Below, piece by piece: positions 32,584 through 39,623 of a stretch of DNA of 39,623 nt; within the stretch, counting starts at the first letter, position 1; each line of letters opens with the position of its first letter. The notes below the pieces were generated by a model. It saw only the letters and a list, made by a program, of their open reading frames with translations, was not told where the DNA came from and made no database searches. The DNA comes from Pirellulales bacterium (GTDB lineage Bacteria > Planctomycetota > Planctomycetia > Pirellulales > JAICIG01). A program made the position numbers and the translations under genes. The DNA lies in contig DATLUO010000144.1 in NCBI GenBank assembly GCA_035533075.1, forward strand, positions 1 to 39,623, in the 5' to 3' direction.

Positions 32584-33372
32584 TCATGTTGGCGCGCCAC
32601 CCGCGACTTGTGGCGACTTTGGCTCGGCACGCGGCCGCGCTTTCTTGGTTAACACCTTAGCGACCCGCTTTCGTGCGGCATCAGCTTTTTCGTCTTCCAA
32701 GATTTCTCGCTTCAACACTTCGTCGATCAAGACCGCCTTGATTTCGTCGGCACTGATTTTCACATCCGGCGACACCCGGCGAAGTACGCGGCGCACCAGA
32801 CTCAAAACTTGGTCCGATGAAATGATGGCGCCAATAAAATAGCGGTTTAATGCCTCCTTCCGCTCGTCGAGCAACTCGAGGGCCGATTTCGCCCAGCCCT
32901 CCTTGCTGATCGTATAGATTTTTTCAATGCTCGACTCCGACTTCCGGTCAAGTTCGCTGATGCGGAACTCAAGGACGAGCTCGCATTCAATGGGTTTGTC
33001 GAAGACGAGCTTCAAGACCTGCCAATGATCGCCGTTGGTCAGGACGACCCAGTCGATGCCTTTGTCGGCGGCATAGCCCCTCGCCTGGCCACGGTGGTCC
33101 CTCAGTTCCTTGCCGATCGCCTTGACCTCAATCAGAAGCTGGATCTTTTCCTCCAACTTGACGGCCAGGTCGGCAAAGTTCGCTTTCACTTTGCACTCGG
33201 ACGTGATCTCCGAAAATCTGTCGTAACCAAAAAGCTCCGCCAGCATGTCATGCACGAGCGCCACCGTATCGCCCTCGCCGACATCTTTCGCTTTTGCGGC
33301 GGCGACGATTGGTTGGAATTTCTTGATGTTGGTGACGATCCGGTCACGCACCCGACTAGGAATGGCACTCAT
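32584..33372 (-). CDS. Stand-alone type I restriction HsdR N-terminal-like nuclease domain
   Basis: A 262-residue protein from the ATG at 33372 (MSAIPSRVRDRIVTNIKKFQ); the longer frame to 33558 adds unlikely residues. It matches the HSDR_N group: AELFGYDRFSEITSECKVKA, Asp68 in NFADLAV and the Glu82-Val-Lys84 pair in LLIEVKAIGKEL form the PD-(D/E)XK site, and ARGYAADKGIDWVVLTNGDHW is the usual following segment. There is no helicase part and no HsdM/HsdS gene nearby. The C-terminal tail is Lys/Arg-rich. Members are common as single genes in planctomycetes and cyanobacteria with unproven roles. It lies in the decayed zone, convergent with the kinase remnant. Confidence 0.85.
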   Translation of the reverse strand: MSAIPSRVRDRIVTNIKKFQPIVAAAKAKDVGEGDTVALVHDMLAELFGYDRFSEITSECKVKANFADLAVKLEEKIQLLIEVKAIGKELRDHRGQARGYAADKGIDWVVLTNGDHWQVLKLVFDKPIECELVLEFRISELDRKSESSIEKIYTISKEGWAKSALELLDERKEALNRYFIGAIISSDQVLSLVRRVLRRVSPDVKISADEIKAVLIDEVLKREILEDEKADAARKRVAKVLTKKARPRAEPKSPQVAGGAPT

Positions 33373-33851
33373 GGCTTCGGCTCCTTCGCAATTGTGGGCA
33401 GAACAACACACCCAAGGTAGCCCGGGCGTCCCGCCCATGCAAGTTTTGGGCTGCATGGCGAGTTCGCCCTTCTTGCACGGATCCATGACGTGGTTCGCGC
33501 CGATGACATGCGTCGGCGGGTGCGCGGTCTGCGGCTGCTGATCTGTGCGAACCGGCATCTCGTATACAATCGGTTCCTGACAGCTTTCTTGCCACGATGA
33601 TGATCAACCGCCGCGTCGCCCTGGCAATGCTCGAGGCGAGTAAGTAAGGGGCGATCGCCAAAGGGCGCCCCGCCACGAAACCGCGCCCGTTTTTTTTCGG
33701 ATGCGTTCGGGGGGGGGCGAGCCGCCACCGCGTTTGGCCAACGCCCTATCGGCAAACTAGCCCCACCCCATCGCCCCATCGAGCCGCTGGTTGACTGGCC
33801 ATCTGCGGCACGCTTACACTTGGTCTGGGGCACGTTCACCCAGAGAACAAG

Positions 33852-34370
33852 ATGAGCATCGAACAAAAGCTTGCCGCGTTGGAACGTCGTTGCCGTCGAC
33901 TGCACGGATATTTGGCCGTTGTCGCAGTCGCAGTACTTTTGCCCTGGATGGTGGGGGCAAAAGACAACGTCCAGGAAGTCGTCCGCACCCGCAACTTTCT
34001 GCTCTATGATTCGGACGGCAAGCAGCGTGGTACGTGGATGTGCCACGCCGACGGAAAGGCGCACTTCTTCCTTACTTCACCCGACGGCAAGCTTTCGCTC
34101 GTGCTGGTTGCTGATAACGAGTCCTCGTCGATCGAAGCCGACCTGAACAACGAGGCCAAATGGATCGCTGAAGCCGACGCGAAGGGGGGCACGTGCTCCG
34201 TTATTTCGGCTGGCGGCAAACTGTCTATTGCGTTGCGCTCCGATGACAAGGCAGCCACGGCGGAAGCTGCACTCGACAATGCCGCCCAATGGATCGCCGG
34301 GGCTAGTGCGAAGGGGGGCAGATGGGCGATTCGACGCGACCCGACCAAGGACATCGAAGTCCGCGACTGA
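33852..34370 (+). CDS. Membrane-anchored protein with beta-strand repeats, unknown
   Basis: A 172-residue protein. A short helical N-terminus (MSIEQKLAALERRCRRLHGY) precedes one membrane segment (LAVVAVAVLLPWMVGA, about 21-36). The exported part repeats a strand pattern in which a residue is compared along the chain: VRTRNFLLYDSDGKQRGTW, AHFFLTSPDGKLSLVLVADN, and two similar 45-residue units each ending W(I)A.A.AKGG. Proteins of this plan are common in planctomycetes without known function. Its stop is directly followed by the remnant repeat at 34373. Confidence 0.65.
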   Translation: MSIEQKLAALERRCRRLHGYLAVVAVAVLLPWMVGAKDNVQEVVRTRNFLLYDSDGKQRGTWMCHADGKAHFFLTSPDGKLSLVLVADNESSSIEADLNNEAKWIAEADAKGGTCSVISAGGKLSIALRSDDKAATAEAALDNAAQWIAGASAKGGRWAIRRDPTKDIEVRD

Positions 34371-34372
34371 CG

Positions 34373-34435
34373 GACGTTGAACAGTTGCGGCCGTTCTTGA
34401 AGTAAGGCGACGCCTTGACGGGTGCCGGCGCGATG
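34373..34435 (+). repeat. Direct repeat: copy of the end of the next gene
   Basis: This 63-base stretch reads DVEQLRPFLK then TAA and matches 35458-35522 (DVEQFRPFLK, TAA and following bases) except for a few changes and one 2-base gap. It is the 3' end of a lost paralogue of the 313-residue gene. Confidence 0.85.
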
Positions 34436-34548
34436 GTAAACTCTCGGCATCGTGTGGCCGCCGATAGCTACGCTGGCGGCGCTAAGAATCTGGCCCCGCG
34501 GCTGGGCTGGCCCGACGAAGCAAACGTTTTCTCTCGGAGTACCGTACC

Positions 34549-35490
34549 GTGCGATTTGCCCTCGGCTTGGTGTTCTGTTTCGTGGGGTTTGCCGCGATCG
34601 CAGACGAGCCGCCAGAACGGCTAAAAGCCATTTGGGAAAAGCGGGAAGAATGGCTGGCGAGTTTGCAGCGACAGGCCGACAGCCGCGAAGCCGGCCGGGC
34701 GGCAGGCGAGAAACGACGTGAGATACAGGCCGCGTCCCGGCGACTTGACGAAATCAACAAAGAGCTATCATCGCAGCCGGACGCCAAAAAGGTAGCCGAG
34801 CTTAAAAAGAAGCTTGCAAGTCCCCGCTGGCCGGATGCGATGAAAGCAAAGTTCAGGAGCGACCTGAAAAGGGAAGCATCAAAAAGACCAAACGGCCGAC
34901 GAACGGCAGAATTGAAAAAAGAAGCCAAGGAAATCGAGTCGAGGATGGCCGAGTTGGCGGTGGCTGAAAAGCAGCCGGTCGCGGCCCAGGACGTCGTATC
35001 AGCCAAACGAGCCGACCTGACCGCCTGGCCGGAACTTGACGTATCGGGTTTGTCGGTGGGCGATGTGGGTCGCTTGCCGGCCTTCCCGGTCGGTGAAATC
35101 AGGACGCCTGATCGAATCGAGATTCAGCGCGCGGCCGATGCGTTCGATGCAGGTGAAGAGCCGCCAGACTGGCGTGTGAAAAGAGTTTCCAAGTTCACGT
35201 CGCTAGCGGCCGTCAAGGGCAGGCACAACGTCAAGATTGTTCAAGTTCTGAGCGATAAAGAAGCGCTGGCCGCACTGCACGATATTGGCAAGGCCGGCCC
35301 CGCCAGTGCCGTGGTGTTTCGGCTGCAAGGCATTGATGCCTCGCAGCTCGCCGATGATTCAACGATTGCTGTCAACGGCGTCATGGAGGTTTCTAGAATT
35401 GAAAAGTACGAAACGATAAATGGTAGAACAAAAACTGTGTTTGTTCTTGAGCCGTTCGACGTCGAACAGTTCCGGCCGTTCTTGAAGTAA
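34549..35490 (+). CDS. Secreted coiled-coil protein, unknown
   Basis: A 313-residue protein starting with GTG at 34549, directly in front of a clear signal peptide (RFALGLVFCFVGFAAIADEP). Residues about 20-145 are a charged coiled coil (KKVAELKKKLASPRWPDAMK). The C-terminal 140 residues form a mixed alpha/beta domain (VKIVQVLSDKEALAALHDIG ... AVNGVMEVSRIEKYETINGR). No family recognised. The last 65 bases occur again upstream at 34373-34435, so it was once part of a tandem pair. AT content in its codons is higher than in the operon genes. Confidence 0.7.
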   Translation: MRFALGLVFCFVGFAAIADEPPERLKAIWEKREEWLASLQRQADSREAGRAAGEKRREIQAASRRLDEINKELSSQPDAKKVAELKKKLASPRWPDAMKAKFRSDLKREASKRPNGRRTAELKKEAKEIESRMAELAVAEKQPVAAQDVVSAKRADLTAWPELDVSGLSVGDVGRLPAFPVGEIRTPDRIEIQRAADAFDAGEEPPDWRVKRVSKFTSLAAVKGRHNVKIVQVLSDKEALAALHDIGKAGPASAVVFRLQGIDASQLADDSTIAVNGVMEVSRIEKYETINGRTKTVFVLEPFDVEQFRPFLK

Positions 35491-35522
35491 GGCGGCGACC
35501 CGGACGGGACGGCGGCGCGATG
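35458..35522 (+). repeat. Direct repeat, second copy (end of the coiled-coil gene)
   Basis: Contains the last codons and stop of the 313-residue gene and 32 bases after it. It pairs with 34373-34435. Confidence 0.85.
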
Positions 35523-35574
35523 CTAAGCCCAAGGCATCATCGCGTGGCAAATGATCGGCCGATGGTCGCCTTGA

Positions 35575-35898
35575 CGCGGCCCCCGCGGCGCCCAGCAGCG
35601 CGGTCCCTGCCCGCTGCACGGTTCCTCGGCTGGCACGAGCTACTGCTTCGCGGTCAACCTCGGGCGGCAAGCGCTCCAGCGTTTCAAGTGCGGCCGAGCG
35701 GGCAACGCGCTTGATCTCTGGGCCGCCGCGACCGGTCAAAACCTCTATGAGGCGGCCAGCGACTTATGCCACCGCCTGAACACTCACTTGCCGGCGTTAC
35801 CCGACCCACAACCGAACAGAGAGGAGGAAACCGTGCTTCCTTGCCCATGTCTTGTACAATGCAACCAACGTGACCCTGTTTCCCTTGTAACTCGCTAA
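35575..35898 (+). pseudogene. CHC2-type zinc-finger (primase-like) protein, remnant
   Basis: In one frame this reads RGAQQRGPCPLHGSSAGTSY, CFAVNLGRQALQRFKCGRAG and NALDLWAAATGQNLYEAASD, the order of a CHC2/DnaG zinc finger (Cys-Pro-x-His ... Cys-Phe-x-Cys-Gly). The first Cys of the second pair is Arg here (QRFKCG for the usual QCFKCG), so a zinc ligand is lost. An in-frame TGA at 35572 lies just before the match and no start codon is present. After NREEETV the sequence turns into unrelated residues and stops at 35898. In planctomycetes such genes are commonly carried by mobile elements; that association is from memory of family context and is inference here. Confidence 0.75.
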
Positions 35899-35938
35899 CT
35901 CGATCAAGCGCTCTTCCAGATCAGGCTGAACAAGACAT

Positions 35939-36490
35939 ATGGACGCGCTGGTATCCTTTGCGTTTTTGATGTGGGTGGTCGTCTGCGGGACGGTCGGATA
36001 TTGCATCGGTCAAGCAAAAGGGCAGACGGGCCGCGGGGTTTTTTGGGGCGCATTTCTTGGCCCGATTGGCTGGCTCGTGGCTGGAACGCTTGCTGACTTG
36101 CGGGTCTTCTGTCCGGCCTGTCGAAAGGCCGTTGACCCGGACGCAACAAAATGCCCTTACTGCCAATGCTCGCTGCCGTCGCAAACCAAACCCAAGGAAG
36201 AGGAGATCACTTGGGAGTCAACAAAGCAAATTAGTCAGGATTTAGTGGGGCCCTTCATCGAGCTGTTCGTAGAACTGGCCTTACTGACTAAAAGCATCGC
36301 TCTGTCGCTGTGGTCGGCGGCGAAGTTCGCCGCGACGGCTGTGAGGCAAGTCCCCGGTAAAACCAACGAGCTTCTTTGGTCGTTGACCGGTCGTGACAAC
36401 GCGATTGTTCACCATTTTTTGTTGTGCCTGATGGGCGTTTCGCTTGGCATATCCTTCACGCTGCTGGTGTTGCTTTTTTTGCAGCGGTAG
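35939..36490 (+). CDS. Membrane protein with central zinc ribbon, unknown
   Basis: A 183-residue protein. Two N-terminal membrane helices (FAFLMWVVVCGTVGYCIGQA and GAFLGPIGWLVAG) are followed by a zinc ribbon at about 58-76 (CPACRKAVDPDATKCPYCQC), a helical stretch and a C-terminal membrane helix (LMGVSLGISFTLLVLLFL). The first part resembles small phage-shock or superinfection-type membrane proteins that join two helices to a zinc ribbon. The role is unknown. It starts 40 bases after the CHC2 remnant. Confidence 0.7.
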   Translation: MDALVSFAFLMWVVVCGTVGYCIGQAKGQTGRGVFWGAFLGPIGWLVAGTLADLRVFCPACRKAVDPDATKCPYCQCSLPSQTKPKEEEITWESTKQISQDLVGPFIELFVELALLTKSIALSLWSAAKFAATAVRQVPGKTNELLWSLTGRDNAIVHHFLLCLMGVSLGISFTLLVLLFLQR

Positions 36491-36641
36491 CTCTGCGGGT
36501 TGTTTCTTTGCCCCCTGGAGCCGATCGACCAAGAGCCTTGCGGAATGCGGCGGGGCCGTTTTGCGTTTGCGGGGCCTTGAAATCCGCCAGCCGCGCTTTA
36601 TGATGCTGCGCATTCCTAACGACCAATTGGACGCTGGGCGC

Positions 36642-37989
36642 CTAGTCCGGCACTTCGGATTCGCTTGGACATGCAAGCAGTAGTTTGGCCAATTTGACTT
36701 TGGAAGGCAAACGCCTGCGGTGGGGCGGGCAATAGTCGTTGTGCCGCGGCTGTCGCAATGGTTTGCCCGTGTAGGTCCAGTTGAATGGATGGGCCATCGT
36801 GAAATTGTAATAATCCAGGAACAGCCGAAGCTTCTCTTCCAAGTCAGCGACTGACGGAAAGCTGCCTCTGCGGACCACCTTTCGCATGATGATCCCAAAC
36901 AGGGTCTCGATCTGGTTCAGCCACGAACTGTGCTTGGGCAAGAACACGAAGCGGATGCGATGCGATACGTCGGACAAGAATTGGCGGCATGTCGCCTGAC
37001 ATTTCAGGATGCCTTCCTTCCCTTTTTTTTCCCAACGGCCTATTCGGCTCGCATCGTTCTGCCACCCATTCCACCAGCCCTGCGGACCAATGAATGTTGA
37101 GCGTGTCGACGATGAAAACCCAGTTTGCATCCGGATCGGCCGCCACCGTCCGCTCGATGTGCGAGACAAAATCGCTTTCGGTACGGGTCGGTCCCAGCGT
37201 GGCTTGGCACATCTGTCCCGTCACCACATCGAAGCTGCCAATCAGGGTCGTTGTGCCGTGGCGAGCGTACTCGAATTCCTCGCGGGCAACCTGATCGGGC
37301 AGAGCTGGCTTGGCAGGGGCGATCCGCTCCAATGCCTGAATGCCCGTCATTTCGTCGCAAGAGACGGTGTGCGTTGCGTCCTGTTCGTGAAGAGTCGGAG
37401 CCGCTTGGTAGGTCTTACAAACCGTTTCCACCTGCTGCTGAAACAAGTCCGGATCCTTCTCCGTGGTGTTCAACCACATCTTCCGCCGATGCGGCCGTAA
37501 CGCCGCTTTCCGCAAAAAATGGCCGATGCGAGAGAGCGAGATTTCCTTGACGATGCCCCGCTGGATGACTTCATCCCGCAACTCACGTTGGGTCCAATGC
37601 GTGATCGGCCGACCGGACCTTTCGGGCGGCTCGCAGGCGACGGCCAGGATCTGGGCGATCTGTTCGGCCGTAAAGGTGCCTGGAGAACCAGATCGTGGCG
37701 CGTCGCGCAGCGTATCGCGAATGGCTTCTCGTAGTCGCCTTGGTTCGCGACATTCGAGGCAGGTCAACGATTCCCAAGCGTCCTGCCAGCGCCGTCGCCA
37801 AGCGCCGACCTGCTTTCGCTCCAGCCCGACCTCCGCGGAAATGTCTTCATTCAAGCACCCCTCAAAGGCACGGAGGACGATCGTTGCCCGCTGAGCAATG
37901 ACCTTTGCTTCACTCCGCGAACGGCTGAATTCCTCCAGGACTACTTTCTGACGTTCCGTGATCGTCACTTTGGCTGCCTTCCCTGGCAT
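36642..37989 (-). CDS. IS630-family DDE transposase, two frames joined by a slip site
   Basis: From the ATG at 37989 (MPGKAAKVTITERQ) the first frame encodes an N-terminal helix-turn-helix (AEVGLERKQVGAWRRRWQ), a second helical part, and the first catalytic residues (VSCDEMTGIQ and WVFIVDTLNIHWS). At a run of eight A on the minus strand (37023-37030) the homology passes to the +1 frame, which encodes the rest: FVFLPKHSSWLNQIETLFGI, with the final Glu of DDE, to EVPD and a TAG at 36642. Loss of one A, or a slip, joins the frames. IS630 elements are known to use frameshifting at A-rich sites; an error in the homopolymer is the alternative. The stop codon is made by the TA target duplication and the flanking base. 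Confidence 0.9.
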
Positions 37990-38080
37990 TGCTACGTCTC
38001 CCAGTTCCACTGAAATCCACGAGATGCACAGCATCGTCAATTCCCGCATTTCATGGGAGACCAATTTGAAACTGCCGGAC
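36645..38080 (-). mobile_element. Complete IS630-like insertion sequence, 1436 bp
   Basis: Terminal inverted repeats start GTCCGGCACTT at the left and, read inward from the right, GTCCGGCAGTT. Each end is bounded by TA (36643-36644 and 38081-38082), the duplication made by this family. Outside that lie GCGCC and GGCGC, so the empty site was the palindrome GCGCCTAGGCGC with insertion at its central TA. It holds a single transposase gene. Confidence 0.9.
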
Positions 38081-38329
38081 TAGGCGCACGTTAACGGAGG
38101 GGCGACACGGGTGAATACCTCCGCCAGTGGGCCGCTAGATGCGCACCAACGCATCGCCGCAGAGAGCCACCGCGGCAGACGGCTTTGGTGGGCCGGATGA
38201 CCGAAACATCTCTGCTAGCGGCAGTTTGATGGCAAGTCGGTGGGGAGTGTCGAGTCCCCTCTACGCCTCATGGCGCCGGCTTGCCTTCTTTTTGCGCCGC
38301 TGATGCCTGATCGGCTCCAGGCCTCCCCT

Positions 38330-38521
38330 TTAGTCCCTGGCACCGATGGACGTGACAATCTCGAATCGGCTCCCTTTCTTGGGAGAACGTTTGCGGCTTG
38401 ATAGAAACTGCCGAACCACGAACATCAATTCCGTTTCGGTCAAGGCGCGGTAGGCCACGACCGTGTAGTGAATATCGCGCTCCCGATCAATCACTACGTT
38501 TCCCACGTTTGGGGCTAACAT
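38330..38521 (-). CDS. Small conserved-looking protein, unknown
   Basis: A 63-residue protein (MLAPNVGNVVIDRERDIHYT ... RFEIVTSIGARD). GGAG lies about 9 bases before the ATG. VVIDRERDIHYTVVAYRALT reads like paired beta strands followed by a helix (ETELMFVVRQFLSSRK) and a basic end. No signal peptide. No family is recognised; good ribosome site and balanced composition support it being real. Confidence 0.5.
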   Translation of the reverse strand: MLAPNVGNVVIDRERDIHYTVVAYRALTETELMFVVRQFLSSRKRSPKKGSRFEIVTSIGARD

Positions 38522-39356
38522 CGTTTCTTCTCCGTTACGGGTGGTGAGCGGGCCGCAGCAAAGTGGCCCAATACTTCCAGGTTAAATGAGAGGGTGGCAA
38601 TCGGAAGAGCAGAATCTTTGGCCCAGAAAATCTCCGTCAAATCTCCCGACTTTGCGGCGCAAAGTGGGGTATTTTCGCGTATTCTTGGGTCGTGACGGGT
38701 AGTCTGGATTCGACATCAACCCGTTGTGGTATAATGGATTACGTTGACCAGACGCAGAACGGGGTCAGAACGATTTGGGAAATGGTTTTTGACCCGAATG
38801 GCAATGCCTGCGGGCTTTACGGATTGGCAGTCTTGGTCTCGGTGGCGGCGAAAGAGGGGACCACTTTAGCGGCTTAAGCGGGCCGCGCCCGCGATGGGTC
38901 GATCGCGGCCAGAGCGGACCAGGCGAAGCGGCTGGCCGGGCGGATCGCGGGCCAATGGCCCGCAAGGGAATGTCATGGTACGCTCTGTGATTCGGGCCGC
39001 GGATAGGAGACGGCCCGGGAAAAGGTGGCAGGCCCGGGAAAAGGTGGCAACCCGGGAAAAGGTGGCAACCCGGGAAAAGGTGGCAGGAACCGTTCTTTTT
39101 GTCGAAGCCGGCTTTTCGTCGCGTGATTTAGGTGAGAGGTCGCTCGCGGTGCGCGGCCCAGCCCGCTGCGCGATGAAAACGCGGGCGCGACGGCCGTTGC
39201 CGCACCGCCGGGACGGCTCGGCAGGGCAACACTTAGGCTCGTTCGCCGCAGTCTTCCAGCAAAGCCCCGCCGCGATTGGGGGCACGTGAAGGGGAGGGGG
39301 CCATTTTCGTATAGGCACCATCTCCGCTGGGGCGGCCACCGGGTACTGACGATTGA
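38522..39356. other. Noncoding or decayed stretch
   Basis: No supported gene. It contains AT-richer DNA up to about 38700, GC-rich short palindromes about 38875-38970, the 18-base tandem repeat at 39014-39086, and random open frames without family resemblance. It ends at the truncated coding fragment starting 39357. Confidence 0.5.
39014..39086. repeat. Tandem repeat, four copies of an 18-19 base unit
   Basis: Units starting at 39014, 39033, 39051 and 39069 share CCCGGGAAAAGGTGGCA followed by A or GG. The first spacing is 19 and the others 18 bases. Each unit has the palindrome CCCGGG. Confidence 0.9.
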
Positions 39357-39623
39357 ATCGAGGTCGAGCCGCGCGACGGCATCACCGAGGACCTGATCAT
39401 GGCCCTCTCGCGGCTGAAAGACCTGCGCGTGCCGGCACGCACGTCGTCGTTCGCCTTCAAGGGGAAGAACGAGGACATCCGGCGCATCGGGCAGTTGCTC
39501 AACGTGGAGACGGTGCTGGAAGGCAGCGTGCGCAAGTCGGGCAACCGCCTGCGCGTGACCGCCCAGCTCGTGAAGGTGCGCGACGGCTTCCATCTCTGGA
39601 GCGAGCGCTACGACCGCGAGATG
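39357..39623 (+). pseudogene. TolB-N/FlgO-like domain fragment, 5'-truncated, runs off the window
   Basis: In one frame the DNA reads GITEDLIMALSRLKDLRVPA, then RTSSFAFKGKNEDIRRIGQL, LNVETVLEGSVRKSGNRLRV and TAQLVKVRDGFHLWSERYDR. This is the domain that precedes TPR repeats in many planctomycete Ser/Thr kinases and adenylate cyclases. A stop at 39354 lies just ahead and no normal start is present; an internal ATG at 39399 is within the domain. The missing kinase half is of the kind found decayed at 31879-32528. Whether the downstream part is intact cannot be seen. Confidence 0.75.

Noticed and set aside
32584-33372. A type I restriction-modification locus
   Set aside because: Only the N-terminal nuclease-like domain is present; no helicase part, hsdM or hsdS is in the window.
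38692-38877. A 61-codon plus-strand open frame
   Set aside because: No ribosome site, no recognisable family and it lies in repeat-rich DNA.

Overview
The window looks like a chromosome segment of a planctomycete, probably Pirellulales-like. The basis is the GC-rich coding, a DUF4058 protein, zinc-ribbon and J-domain-like N-termini joined to membrane-anchored proteins, ExbD proteins with an extra N-terminal domain, kinases with the planctomycete layout, and many short palindromic repeats. This placement is inference; there is no rRNA or marker phylogeny in the window.

Bases 1-10943 hold ordinary single genes: a 5' portion of a lysine 2,3-aminomutase gene that runs off the left edge, a coiled-coil protein, thioredoxin, an RlmM/FtsJ-like RNA methyltransferase, a Gfo/Idh/MocA oxidoreductase, a membrane M48 metallopeptidase, an MFS transporter, a small anchored protein and an SGNH-like membrane-anchored protein. 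Repeats have entered two of these genes in frame.

Bases 11488-29325 are the centre of interest: eleven codirectional genes with small gaps or 4-base overlaps that read as one envelope operon. In order they encode a secreted TPR/coiled-coil protein, a secreted HEAT-like protein ending in a Hint self-processing domain, a J-domain-like/TM/beta-domain protein, a secreted HEAT-like protein, a TonB-shaped anchored protein, ExbB/TolQ, two GYF-like/ExbD fusions, a 1197-residue zinc-ribbon/TM/TPR/PQQ-propeller protein, a family 5 solute-binding protein and a secreted coiled-coil/TPR protein. I know of no named system with this content. It looks like a proton-driven ExbBD motor serving an undescribed periplasmic machine.

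Bases 29343-31717 hold a second MFS transporter and a DUF4058 protein, both on the minus strand. Bases about 31879-39623 are a zone of decay and insertion: a frameshifted kinase fragment, a stand-alone HsdR-N-like nuclease domain, small anchored proteins beside a duplicated gene-end remnant, a broken CHC2 zinc-finger gene, a complete IS630-like element, an 18-base tandem repeat, and at the right edge a fragment of the domain that normally follows such kinases.

Four unrelated sequences with 7-base periodicity, a nested-hairpin element in two full and one half copies, and several in-frame palindromes make the repeat content as notable as the operon.
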